This document shows, one piece after another, positions 25,198 through 33,813 of a stretch of DNA of 64,000 nt (its first letter is position 1; every line of letters begins with the position of its first letter). A program made the position numbers and the translations under genes. Source of the DNA: Gammaproteobacteria bacterium (GTDB taxonomy: Bacteria; Pseudomonadota; Gammaproteobacteria; Enterobacterales; Alteromonadaceae); assembly GCA_018826295.1 (NCBI GenBank), contig JAHJZX010000033.1, positions 44,936-108,935 of the forward strand, written 5' to 3'. Under the pieces are notes generated by a model that saw only the letters and a program-made list of their open reading frames with translations, did no database searches and had not been told where the DNA came from.

Positions 25198-26754
25198 ATG
25201 AGCACAGAGCAAAAACCCGGTTGCAGTACCACACTGGCTACACCGGCAAATATCGGCGAGCAGTTGCAGGTGTTGCAGGTACACCCGCGCGACAATGTGG
25301 TGGTAGCACTACAACCGCTGGCGCAAGGTGCGGCCTTGCCGGAGCCGTTCGCGCAGCTAAGCGCAAAGCAGGCCATACCGGCCGGGCATAAAGTGGCACT
25401 AACTAATATCGCCAAAGGCGAAAGTGTTATTAAATATGGCTTTGCCATTGGTGCGGCAATGGCTGATATCAAAGCCGGCGAGCATATTCACTCGCATAAT
25501 CTGGCCACCAAACTCAGCGGTCAGGTCGATTATCGCTACGATGGCTGTCAGGCGCAGCCATTGCAATTTCCCTCCGGTTTACCGACAGAATTTATGGGCT
25601 ACCGCCGTGCCAACGGCAAAGTCGGTACCCGTAATGAGCTGTGGATCATCAATACCGTCGGCTGTGTTAACCGCGCCGCGATGCGGGTGGCCGAGCAGGC
25701 GCGCAAGTTGTATGGCGATGCTATCGACGGAATTTATGCCTTTACCCATCCGTTTGGCTGCTCGCAGCTGGGCGATGATTTAGACCACACCCGCCGCTTA
25801 CTGGCCGGGCTTATTCAGCACCCCAATGCCGGTGGCGTGTTGGTAATGGGCTTAGGCTGCGAGAACAATCAGCTCAGCAAACTGCTGGCCGTAAGCGAAG
25901 GTGTCGACTTAAGCCGCATCCGCTCTTTCAATGCCCAGCAGGTAGAAGACGAAATAGAGCAGGGCCTGGCTGCGGTCGCAGAATTAGTAAGCCAGATGCG
26001 CAATGATAAACGCACCCCTTGCCCGGTGTCAGATTTAGTCATGGGCATGAAATGCGGTGGCTCGGATGGTTTAAGTGGCTTAACCGCCAATCCGTTGGTG
26101 GGCCGTATTGCCGATTTAGTCGCTGCCGCTAACGGCAAAGTGGTGCTGACCGAAACGCCGGAGATGTTCGGCGCTGAGCAGGTATTTATGGCGCGGGCGC
26201 AAAATGAGCAGGTGTTTACCGACATTGTTAGCCTGGTGAATGACTTTAAACAGTATTTTATTGATAACAAACAACCGGTGTATGAAAACCCCAGCCCGGG
26301 CAACAAGGACGGCGGTTTAACCACACTGGAGGAAAAGTCGCTGGGCGCTATTCAAAAAGGCGGCTCGGCGGTGGTCAATCAGGTGATCCGTTATGGTGAT
26401 ATGGCCAGCCAGAGTGGCTTAACGCTGCTGGAAGGGCCGGGTAATGATGCGGTGTCATCCACTGCCTTAACCGCCGCCGGCGCTACGTTATTGCTGTTTA
26501 CCACTGGTCGCGGCACGCCGCTGGGCTTTCCGGCACCGACGGTAAAAATATCGTCAAATTCATCGCTAGCCGCCCGTAAACCACAATGGATTGACTATGA
26601 CGCCGGCGGCCTGTTGCAAAAAGGCCAGAATGCTGAGCAGTTTAGCCATGATTTTTTCCGTTATCTGATTGATGTCGCTTCAGGCAAAACCACGCGCAAC
26701 GAGCAGTCAGATAACCGTGAAATTGCCATTTGGAAGAATGGCGTCACGCTTTAA
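25198..26754 (+). CDS. uxaA: altronate dehydratase
   Basis: A 518-residue enzyme that dehydrates D-altronate to 2-keto-3-deoxygluconate in the galacturonate branch. An N-terminal SAF domain (about 25-110, with GHKVALTNIAKGESVIKYG and HIHSHNLAT) is followed by the main domain with GYRRANGKVGTRNELWIINTVGCVNRAA, HPFGCSQLGDD, GLGCENNQ and MGMKCGGSDGLSGLTANP, whose Cys residues serve the iron or metal centre. E. coli UxaA is 495 residues. A CAGGAAGG ribosome site lies 54 bp after the GH28 gene. Confidence 0.95.
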   Translation: MSTEQKPGCSTTLATPANIGEQLQVLQVHPRDNVVVALQPLAQGAALPEPFAQLSAKQAIPAGHKVALTNIAKGESVIKYGFAIGAAMADIKAGEHIHSHNLATKLSGQVDYRYDGCQAQPLQFPSGLPTEFMGYRRANGKVGTRNELWIINTVGCVNRAAMRVAEQARKLYGDAIDGIYAFTHPFGCSQLGDDLDHTRRLLAGLIQHPNAGGVLVMGLGCENNQLSKLLAVSEGVDLSRIRSFNAQQVEDEIEQGLAAVAELVSQMRNDKRTPCPVSDLVMGMKCGGSDGLSGLTANPLVGRIADLVAAANGKVVLTETPEMFGAEQVFMARAQNEQVFTDIVSLVNDFKQYFIDNKQPVYENPSPGNKDGGLTTLEEKSLGAIQKGGSAVVNQVIRYGDMASQSGLTLLEGPGNDAVSSTALTAAGATLLLFTTGRGTPLGFPAPTVKISSNSSLAARKPQWIDYDAGGLLQKGQNAEQFSHDFFRYLIDVASGKTTRNEQSDNREIAIWKNGVTL

Positions 26755-26800
26755 TAAAAAATATTGAATATTAAACATTTTTTGAAAACAGGACTTGAAT

Positions 26801-28225
26801 ATGGCACAGAGTCGTCGCTTAGAACTGCACCCGGACCGGTTATTTCCGTCAGATCCGGTAGTGCGCGATATCGCCCGGCGTTTATATCAGCAAATTAAAG
26901 ACTTGCCGATAGTCAGTCCGCACGGCCATACCGATCCACGCTGGTTTGCCGAAGACGCCAACTGGGACAATGCCACCGCCTTATTGTTGCTGCCGGATCA
27001 CTATGTGTTTCGCATGTTGTACAGCCAGGGCATTACGCTGGAACAGCTTGGCATCCGCCGCAAAGATGGCGCTGTGGTAGAAAGCGATTACCGCAAAATC
27101 TTCCACATTTTTGCCAAGCACTATTACCTGTTTCGCGGCACACCATCGCGCATTTGGCTCGACACGGTGTTCCACGATGTATTCGGTTTAACACAAACCC
27201 TGTGTGAAGACACCGCCGATCATTATTACGACAGCATTAACGCTCAGCTGGCCAGGCCGGAATTTAAACCGCGCGCGCTGCTTGAGCGTTTTAATATCGA
27301 GCTGATTGCCACCACCGAAGGCGCGCTAAACGATTTAAAACACCATGCCAAATTAAAAGGCAGCGGTTTTGAAACCCGCGTTATCACCACCTTCCGCCCG
27401 GATGACGTGGTAGATGCGGATCGCGCCGATTTTGCCGCTAATGTCGCCAAATTGGGCGAAATTACCGGCGAAGACACCAAGAGCTGGCAGGGTTATCTGG
27501 CAGCGCTACGTAAGCGCCGGGCTGTGTTTCGTGAGCATGGCGCTACCGCGACAGATCATGGCCACCCAACCGCTATTACCGCAGATTTAGCCATGAAAGA
27601 CGCCGCTGCGCTGTTTCAACGCTGCTTAAGCGGTAAAGCTACGGCTACTGAAACTGAGCTGTTTCGCGGCCAGATGCTGACCGAAATGGCCGGCATGAGC
27701 CTGGAAGATGGCATGACCATGCAAATTCACCCCGGCGCGCACCGTAACCACAACCAGGTGATTTTCGAGCGCTTTGGCGCCGATAAAGGTGCAGATATTC
27801 CCAGCCCAACCGAATACGTACAAAACCTGAAACCTTTGCTGCAGAAATACGGCAACGAAGCCAGCCTGAACATTATTTTGTTTACGCTGGACGAAACCAC
27901 TTATGCCCGCGAACTGGCGCCACTGGCAGGCCATTATCCGGCATTAAAACTCGGCCCGGCCTGGTGGTTCCACGACAGCCCGGAAGGCATGCTGCGTTTC
28001 CGCCATCAGGTAACTGAAACCGCCGGTTTTTATAACACCGTTGGTTTTAACGACGATACACGGGCGTTTTTATCTATACCGGCGCGGCACGATGTAGCGC
28101 GGCGTATCGACTGTCGCTTTTTGGCCGGTTTAGTAGCCGAGCACCGTTTAACCGAAGAAGAAGCCGGCGAGTTAGCCTACGAGCTGACTTACGGCCTGGT
28201 AAAGAAAGCGTATCAACTAAAGTAA
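26801..28225 (+). CDS. uxaC: uronate (glucuronate/galacturonate) isomerase
   Basis: A 474-residue isomerase (E. coli UxaC 470) converting D-galacturonate to D-tagaturonate and D-glucuronate to D-fructuronate. Family marks: SPHGHTDPRWFAED with the metal His pair, YSQGITLEQLG, FNIELIATTEGALNDL, MTMQIHPGAHRNHN, and LGPAWWFHDSPEGM with VGFNDDTRAFLSIPARHDVARR at the end. A TTG six bases earlier is a possible but less likely start; AGGA precedes the ATG. A repeat element separates it from the reductase gene. Confidence 0.96.
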   Translation: MAQSRRLELHPDRLFPSDPVVRDIARRLYQQIKDLPIVSPHGHTDPRWFAEDANWDNATALLLLPDHYVFRMLYSQGITLEQLGIRRKDGAVVESDYRKIFHIFAKHYYLFRGTPSRIWLDTVFHDVFGLTQTLCEDTADHYYDSINAQLARPEFKPRALLERFNIELIATTEGALNDLKHHAKLKGSGFETRVITTFRPDDVVDADRADFAANVAKLGEITGEDTKSWQGYLAALRKRRAVFREHGATATDHGHPTAITADLAMKDAAALFQRCLSGKATATETELFRGQMLTEMAGMSLEDGMTMQIHPGAHRNHNQVIFERFGADKGADIPSPTEYVQNLKPLLQKYGNEASLNIILFTLDETTYARELAPLAGHYPALKLGPAWWFHDSPEGMLRFRHQVTETAGFYNTVGFNDDTRAFLSIPARHDVARRIDCRFLAGLVAEHRLTEEEAGELAYELTYGLVKKAYQLK

Positions 28226-28262
28226 TGTGCTTTGTGGGCAACACACGGACTTAACCGCGGAG

Positions 28263-28355
28263 CTCAGTAACTGCTAAACAAAGCGTCTGCCGCAAGGATG
28301 CGGCAGAGGAGCCCCCAGGGAGGGGTTCACGGCGTCTTTGTGTGCTGTTACTGAG
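28263..28355 (+). repeat. Intergenic palindromic repeat, subtype B copy 1
   Basis: A 93-bp unit between uxaC and the reductase gene. Outer arms CTCAGTAAC / GTTACTGAG and inner ACAAAG / CTTTGT pair with each other. The interior has the hairpin CTGCCGCAAGGATGCGGCAG, then GAGGGGTTCACGGCGTC. It resembles 31735-31827 in the core but not in the outer arms. Confidence 0.8.
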
Positions 28356-28425
28356 TGAAGCCGCAGATGAACGAGTCTCACTGTGCTGTCTGGCCGCGGA
28401 GCCCAAATCAAATGGCAAAAAACTG

Positions 28426-29895
28426 ATGACACAACTAAACAATCAGACTCTGGCAAGCCTAAACGGCAAACTGCCAATCCCGGCTTACCGGCTGGGCGAA
28501 CACAAGCCGCAAATCGGCATAGTGCATTTAGGCCCCGGTGCGTTTTTCCGCGGCCATCAGGCCTGGTATACCGAACAGGCACTGCAATTTGGCGGCGATT
28601 GGGCCATCAGTGCGGTATCAATGCGCTCACCCGATGTTAGTCAGGCCTTATCACCACAAGATGGTTTATATACCCTGGCCGTGCTGGATGCGGTGCAAAG
28701 CTACCAGGTGATCGGCTCAGTGCAGGAAGTGCTGATTGCCAGCGAACAGTACAGCCAGGTGTTAGCGCGCTTAACGGCCGCCAGCACTAAGTACGTTACC
28801 CTGACTATTACCGAAAAAGGCTACTGCTTAAATAGCAGCGGTAAGCTGGATTTACAGCACAGCCAGATCCAGCAAGACCTAAGCGGAAATGGTCAACCGA
28901 TAACCGCCATTGGTTTGCTGTTTACCGCCCTGGCCGCACGCTTTCAGGCCAATATTGCGCCGTTTTGTGTAATCAGCTGCGATAACTTAACCGACAATGG
29001 CCACAAACTGCGTAATGCGCTGCTTGCTTTTGCTGAACAAAAAGATCCGACGATAGCTAACTGGCTTAACCAGCAATTAATTAGCCCCTGTACCATGGTC
29101 GACAGCATTACCCCTGCCACCGACGATGCCATTAAAGCCCAGGTTGCCGTGGTGTTGGGTGTGCAGGATAACTGGCCAATAAAGCGCGAAGCCTTTGTGC
29201 AGTGGGTTATAGAAGATATTTTACCGGCAGATCGGCCCGCCTGGCAGCAAGCCGGGGTAATTTATGCCCAGGATGTCACGGCGTTTGAAAAAGCCAAGCT
29301 GCGTTTACTTAATGCACCGCATTCCACTCTGGCCTATGTAGGCTGCTTGCTCGGCTATGAAACGGTATTCGACGCTATGCAAGATCAAGTGTTAACACAG
29401 TTTATTCAGCAGATGATCAATAACGAGATCATGCCGTCGTTCAAAGCGCCTGCCGAGCTGGATGTTAAGCAGTACAGTAATGACATTCTGGCGCGGTTTC
29501 GTAACCCGGCTATCCGTCATTTGTTGGCGCAAATTGCCTGGGACGGCTCGCAAAAGCTGCCAATGCGTATTTTACCTGCCATTAGCGATAACTTAGCCGC
29601 CGGCAAACCAATCGACAAACTGGCGTTTGCCATCGCCGCCTGGTGCCGCTTTATTGTGAAGCGTTACAAAGACAACGATAAACTGATTGACCCGCTGGCA
29701 GAGCAATTGCTGGCCGTGGCGGCGCAGTGCAGCGGCAATGCGGATACTGACGTGGCGCTGTTTTTAGCCGTCGATGCGGTGTTTCCGCCACAGCTCAGTT
29801 TAAACAAAGCCTTTTTTACTGCAGTGCATACTGCTTATCAGCAATTAGTTTCTCGCCCGGCCACTGCGCTGAAAGCTTTTACAGGAGTCGTTTAA
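28426..29895 (+). CDS. hexuronate reductase, UxuB-type (fructuronate/tagaturonate reductase)
   Basis: A 489-residue polyol-specific long-chain dehydrogenase: NAD-binding IVHLGPGAFFRGHQA, AISAVSMRSPDVSQALSPQDGLYTL, and the catalytic KLRLLNAPHSTLAYVG segment with the Lys-Asn-His set. By sequence it looks like D-fructuronate reductase (UxuB), yet the window holds altronate dehydratase and no mannonate dehydratase, so its working substrate is probably D-tagaturonate, giving altronate. The ATG at 28426 follows the subtype B repeat, and an earlier in-frame ATG lies inside that repeat. Its stop overlaps eda as TAATG. Confidence 0.9.
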   Translation: MTQLNNQTLASLNGKLPIPAYRLGEHKPQIGIVHLGPGAFFRGHQAWYTEQALQFGGDWAISAVSMRSPDVSQALSPQDGLYTLAVLDAVQSYQVIGSVQEVLIASEQYSQVLARLTAASTKYVTLTITEKGYCLNSSGKLDLQHSQIQQDLSGNGQPITAIGLLFTALAARFQANIAPFCVISCDNLTDNGHKLRNALLAFAEQKDPTIANWLNQQLISPCTMVDSITPATDDAIKAQVAVVLGVQDNWPIKREAFVQWVIEDILPADRPAWQQAGVIYAQDVTAFEKAKLRLLNAPHSTLAYVGCLLGYETVFDAMQDQVLTQFIQQMINNEIMPSFKAPAELDVKQYSNDILARFRNPAIRHLLAQIAWDGSQKLPMRILPAISDNLAAGKPIDKLAFAIAAWCRFIVKRYKDNDKLIDPLAEQLLAVAAQCSGNADTDVALFLAVDAVFPPQLSLNKAFFTAVHTAYQQLVSRPATALKAFTGVV

Positions 29896-30563
29896 TGTCG
29901 TCTTTACCCCCGCTATTGTCGTCCATGCTTTCTTCTGTGATCAGGGGCCCTGCATTATTACCCATTATTCAGGCCGACACGCCGCATGAAGCGGTATTCA
30001 TTGCCAAAGCGCTGGCTGACGGTGGCGTAGGTTCGGTTGAAGTAGTGCTGCGCACCCGCCAGGCGTTGGCGGCCATTACCGCTATCCGTACTGCCTTGCC
30101 AAGTTTATTAGTCGGCGCTGGTACCATATTATCAGCAGCTGATGCCAATGCCTGTAAAGACGCCGGCGCACAGTTTCTGGTTAGTCCGGCCAGCACGCCT
30201 CAATTGCTGGAAGCGATGATTGCTACCGGCTTGCCACTGGCGCCCGGCGTGGCGACGCCGTCAGAAATTGCCATGGCGTACGAATATGGTTTGCGCGAGG
30301 TCAAGTTTTTCCCGGCGCATTTATCCGGCGGCATTGAGATGCTTAAAGCGCTGAGCGGTGTATTTCAGCAGGTAAAGTTTTGCCCTACCGGTGGTATTGC
30401 TCAGCATAATCTGGCCGATTTTTTAGCGCTGCCGAATGTATTTGTTGCTGGCGGTTCCTGGCTGACACCGGCTAGTATGGTGCAAAGCCAGCAGTGGAGC
30501 CAAATTACTGCGTTGGCAGCTGCGGCAACCGCCATTGCCCGGCAAATTAAAACAGCAGCTTAA
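29895..30563 (+). CDS. eda: 2-keto-3-deoxy-6-phosphogluconate aldolase
   Basis: A 222-residue class I aldolase of the KDPG/KHG family. The base Glu lies in VEVVLRT (E49), the substrate-binding segment is GAGTILS, and the Schiff-base Lys is in REVKFFPA (K137), followed by KFCPTGGI. It splits KDPG into pyruvate and glyceraldehyde-3-phosphate, the last shared step of uronate breakdown. It is coupled by overlap to the reductase gene and is followed by kdgK after 9 bp. Confidence 0.94.
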   Translation: MSSLPPLLSSMLSSVIRGPALLPIIQADTPHEAVFIAKALADGGVGSVEVVLRTRQALAAITAIRTALPSLLVGAGTILSAADANACKDAGAQFLVSPASTPQLLEAMIATGLPLAPGVATPSEIAMAYEYGLREVKFFPAHLSGGIEMLKALSGVFQQVKFCPTGGIAQHNLADFLALPNVFVAGGSWLTPASMVQSQQWSQITALAAAATAIARQIKTAA

Positions 30564-30572
30564 GGAGCGGGC

Positions 30573-31529
30573 ATGAGCAAACGTATTGTCATTATGGGAG
30601 AATGCATGGTCGAGCTGTACCAGCTGGTCGACAATGTCTATCACCAGAATTTTGCCGGAGATGTGTTTAACACCGCGGTGTATTTAAAACGGACCTGTGA
30701 AAACCCGGTTGATGTGCAGTTTTTCACCGCCGTTGGTACCGATCTGATCAGTGACAAACTGGTGCGGGCAGTCGAGCGGGAAAAAATAGACACCCGCCTG
30801 ATGCTACGTACCAAAACCGCCCGGCCTGGCCTGTATATGATTAATACCGATGCTTTTGGCGAGCGCAGCTTTGTGTACTGGCGCGATAGCTCGGCGGCAA
30901 AACAGGTGTTGCAGTGCTTTAATACGCAGTTAAATTACGCTGCTATTAAAGGCTGCGACATGTTTTATTTCTCCGGCATTACGCTGGCAATTTTATCCGA
31001 TAGCGACCGGGATCAGTTGTTCGGGCTGGTTAAGCAGTTAAAAGCTGACGGCAGCCAGATAGTGTTCGATCCGAATTACCGCCCCGCGCTGTGGCAAAAC
31101 GCTGATGCAGCCAAAGCGGCCTTTATTCAGGCTTACAGTTTAGCCGATGTTGCACTGCCGGGGCTGGATGACCACCGCGTGCTGTTTGAGGCGAAAACCA
31201 CCCATGATGTGCTGGCGCAACTAACTGAGTTGGGTGTGGCTGAGATTATTGTTAAAGACGGCGTAAACGGCATTAACGGCCGTTATCAGCAGCAGGGTTT
31301 TACCGCGCTGGCGCACCCGGTGAAGAAAGTGGTAGACACCACGGCAGCCGGCGATTCGTTTAACGGTGGTTATCTGGCAGCGCGGTTAGGTGGTATAGCA
31401 CCACAGCACGCGGTGAAGTTTGCTGCCCGGCTGGCCGGCTTTGTGGTGGAGCACACCGGCGCTATTGTCAGCAAGGATCACTTTAACGGCTTTTGGGCGC
31501 AGAACCGGCCTTCTGTGTTTGTGAAGTAG
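30573..31529 (+). CDS. kdgK: 2-keto-3-deoxygluconate kinase
   Basis: A 318-residue PfkB/ribokinase-family sugar kinase. The N-terminal GECMVELYQ and FAGDVFNTAVYL, the substrate segment GLYMINTDAFGERSFVYWR, and the C-terminal anion hole and catalytic base DTTAAGDSFNGGY (D261) are as in KdgK. It phosphorylates KDG, the product of both KduD and UxaA, to feed the aldolase encoded just upstream. An AGGAG site precedes the ATG. Confidence 0.94.
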   Translation: MSKRIVIMGECMVELYQLVDNVYHQNFAGDVFNTAVYLKRTCENPVDVQFFTAVGTDLISDKLVRAVEREKIDTRLMLRTKTARPGLYMINTDAFGERSFVYWRDSSAAKQVLQCFNTQLNYAAIKGCDMFYFSGITLAILSDSDRDQLFGLVKQLKADGSQIVFDPNYRPALWQNADAAKAAFIQAYSLADVALPGLDDHRVLFEAKTTHDVLAQLTELGVAEIIVKDGVNGINGRYQQQGFTALAHPVKKVVDTTAAGDSFNGGYLAARLGGIAPQHAVKFAARLAGFVVEHTGAIVSKDHFNGFWAQNRPSVFVK

Positions 31530-31550
31530 CCGCGGGTTAAGTGGCTTCGG

Positions 31551-31653
31551 CACGAACCGGTTTGCTCACGCTGACACGCCGTGAATACGTCCCTGTAGGC
31601 TCGACTCAGGCATCCATGCCTTCAACGGTCAGCTTACAGCAAACCGATTCTCG
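31551..31653 (-). repeat. Intergenic palindromic repeat, subtype A copy 2
   Basis: A 103-bp unit matching 11291-11393 in the same orientation. Here the arms are better paired: GGTTTGCT...GCTGAC against GTCAGC...AGCAAACC. The interior CACGCCGTGAATACGTCC is identical in both copies up to one base. Confidence 0.85.
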
Positions 31654-31734
31654 CTGCGGCAAAACGTCAGAAGCAGGTTGGAGCCCAGAAGCACATAGCT
31701 AACGATTGATGTATCACCGAAATAACAAAGCGAA

Positions 31735-31827
31735 ACAGTTAAGGGTATAGCAAAGCGTCTGCCGCAGGGATGCGGCAGAGGAGTCTACAGGGATGTATTT
31801 ACGACGTCTTTGCGTTCCCTTAACTGT
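31735..31827 (+). repeat. Intergenic palindromic repeat, subtype B copy 2
   Basis: A 93-bp unit with outer arms ACAGTTAAGGG / CCCTTAACTGT, inner CAAAG / CTTTG, and core CTGCCGCAGGGATGCGGCAG plus ACAGGGATGTATTTACG. The core is shared with 28263-28355. The outer stem differs but is again self-complementary. Confidence 0.82.
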
Positions 31828-31938
31828 GAAGCCTGCAACGATTTAAACATGCAGAACATAAGATCCGGCCTAAGCCGGACAAGCGTCGCATCTGACCCTG
31901 ACTAACAACCAAGTCAATTTTGTTAGAAGGAGCAAGGC

Positions 31939-33558
31939 ATGAGTTTAGCAACAGTTTTTCCGCAAGCCGCTGATATACCGGCAGAGTTTGCCCACAAGGG
32001 CGAAATAACCCAGCGCGAGTATTTAGTAAATGGCGAGTTGGTGCAGTGGCCAGGCGATCTTAGCCCTGTCGTTAGCCCGGTGTATCTGCGCAATGAGCAT
32101 AATGATGAGCTACAGCAAGTCGTGCTGGGCCATACGCCGTTACTGGATGCCGATACCGCGCTAAAGGCACTGGACAGTGCAGTAAAAGCCTACGACTTAG
32201 GCCGTGGCACCTGGCCAACTATGGCGGTGTTGGAGCGTATTCAGCATGTGGAGAAATTCCTTGGCTTAATGCAGCTGCAGCGCGATGAAGTTATTCGTCT
32301 GCTGATGTGGGAAATTGGCAAAACCTACCCTGATGCGGCAAAAGAATTCGACCGTACCTGTGACTATATTCGCGACACCATCGAAGCATTAAAGCAGCAG
32401 GACAGAGATGCCAGCCACTTTATTATTGAACAAGGCAGCCTGGGTAAAATCCGCCGCGTGCCGGTAGGCGTTGCGTTGTGTATGGGGCCGTTTAACTATC
32501 CGTTAAATGAAACCTTTACCACGTTAATTCCGGCGCTGATCATGGGTAATACTGTGATTTTTAAGCCGGCGAAATACGGCGTCTTGCTGATCCAGCCGCT
32601 GTTGCAGGCGTTTTTGCAAAGCTTTCCGGCTGGGGTGATCAACATTATTTACGGCCGTGGCCGCGAAACCGTTGGTGTACTGATGGAGAGCGGCAAAATC
32701 GACTTATTCGCTTTTATCGGCACCAATAAAGGCGCCAGTGACTTAAAACGGATGCATCCCAAACCACACCGGCTGCGCGCTGTGTTGGGGCTGGATGCGA
32801 AAAACCCGGCCATTATCTTGCCCGATGCTGATATGGCTCGCACGGTAAAAGAATGTCTGGCCGGCAGCTTGTCGTTTAACGGCCAGCGCTGTACCGCCTT
32901 GAAAATTCTGTTTGTGCAGCAAAGCCGTGCCGCTGAACTGGTAGATAAACTTGCCAGTGCCATTTGTGAGCTAAAAGCCGGTATGCCGTGGCAAGACGGC
33001 GTAGCAATAACCCCGCTGCCAGAGCCCGGTAAAACGCAGTTTTTAACCGAGCTGTTAGACGATGCGTTAAGCAAAGGCGCCAAGCTGCAAAACCCGGGTG
33101 GCGGGCAAACGAGTGCATCCTTGTTTACCCCGGCGCTGCTGTATCCGGTTAACAGCAGTATGCGGCTGTACAACGAGGAACAGTTCGGCCCGCTGGTGCC
33201 GGTAGTACCTTACTCTGATATCAGCGAAGTGGTTGATTACGTAGTTAATTCCAACTTTGGCCAGCAGCTGAGTATTTTTGGTCAAAACCCGCAGCAGGTC
33301 GGTGAGCTGGTGGATATTTTTGCCAATCAGGTTGGCCGCATTAATATCAACAGCCAATGCCAGCGCGGGCCGGACAGCTTCCCGTTTAACGGCCGTAAAG
33401 ACTCGGCTGAAGGCACGCTGTCGGTGGTGGATGCGCTGCGGCAGTTTTCCACGCCGACCCTGGTAGCAGCGAAATATCAGCAGGATGATATCGACTTTGT
33501 TAAACAAATGGTCAAGCTGCGCAGCTCACACTTTTTAGCGACGGACTTTTTGTTCTGA
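31939..33558 (+). CDS. gapN: NADP-dependent glyceraldehyde-3-phosphate dehydrogenase, GapN-like
   Basis: A 539-residue aldehyde dehydrogenase superfamily protein, longer than the usual GapN of about 480. Landmarks: CMGPFNYPLNETFTTLIPALIMGNTVIFKPAKYG, and the nucleophile Cys318 in FNGQRCTALK. The usual LELGGK with its general-base Glu reads LGLDAKNP at 283-290, so Gly284 stands at the Glu position; this may be normal for the branch. GapN oxidises glyceraldehyde-3-phosphate directly to 3-phosphoglycerate, making NADPH. Next to eda and kdgK it would dispose of the triose from KDPG cleavage. Confidence 0.82.
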   Translation: MSLATVFPQAADIPAEFAHKGEITQREYLVNGELVQWPGDLSPVVSPVYLRNEHNDELQQVVLGHTPLLDADTALKALDSAVKAYDLGRGTWPTMAVLERIQHVEKFLGLMQLQRDEVIRLLMWEIGKTYPDAAKEFDRTCDYIRDTIEALKQQDRDASHFIIEQGSLGKIRRVPVGVALCMGPFNYPLNETFTTLIPALIMGNTVIFKPAKYGVLLIQPLLQAFLQSFPAGVINIIYGRGRETVGVLMESGKIDLFAFIGTNKGASDLKRMHPKPHRLRAVLGLDAKNPAIILPDADMARTVKECLAGSLSFNGQRCTALKILFVQQSRAAELVDKLASAICELKAGMPWQDGVAITPLPEPGKTQFLTELLDDALSKGAKLQNPGGGQTSASLFTPALLYPVNSSMRLYNEEQFGPLVPVVPYSDISEVVDYVVNSNFGQQLSIFGQNPQQVGELVDIFANQVGRININSQCQRGPDSFPFNGRKDSAEGTLSVVDALRQFSTPTLVAAKYQQDDIDFVKQMVKLRSSHFLATDFLF

Positions 33559-33813
33559 TACGGGTTTAATGCTTTAAAACGAAAATAGCTACTGCGACGG
33601 CCAGATATACAGTATGTCAGCCGTCGTCACTGCGTTAGCGCTGTTTGCGTTGGTGTCTTAGCCAGGCAGTGAGTTTCTGGTAGGTTACGACAAAATGCGA
33701 TGTGAATAAATTATACTTAAATGCTCTGCGGTTCGAAAAATGTTTATGCATGCCACTGCTGAATACCGTATTATCGATTAATCTAGCTTTAGTGTTTCCA
33801 GCCAGAGGTTTGC

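Larger units (their letters stand above)
31530..31938. other. Gene-free region holding two palindromic repeats
   Basis: A 409-bp gap after kdgK. It holds repeat subtype A at 31551-31653, subtype B at 31735-31827 and a small dyad TCCGGC-CTAA-GCCGGA at 31864-31879. GapN has its own AGAAGGAG ribosome site at the right end. No open frame with a credible start was found. Confidence 0.8.

Noticed and set aside
28274..28582. Frames running through the subtype B repeat
   Set aside because: They arise from the repeat itself and the start of the reductase gene on the other strand.
31864..31879. TCCGGC-CTAA-GCCGGA dyad before gapN as a terminator or operator
   Set aside because: No T-run and no second copy in the window; too short to assign.
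33593..33628. GCGACGGC...GCCGTCGT hairpin after gapN as a terminator
   Set aside because: A long loop and no T-run; it could be a repeat or processing site but is unsupported.
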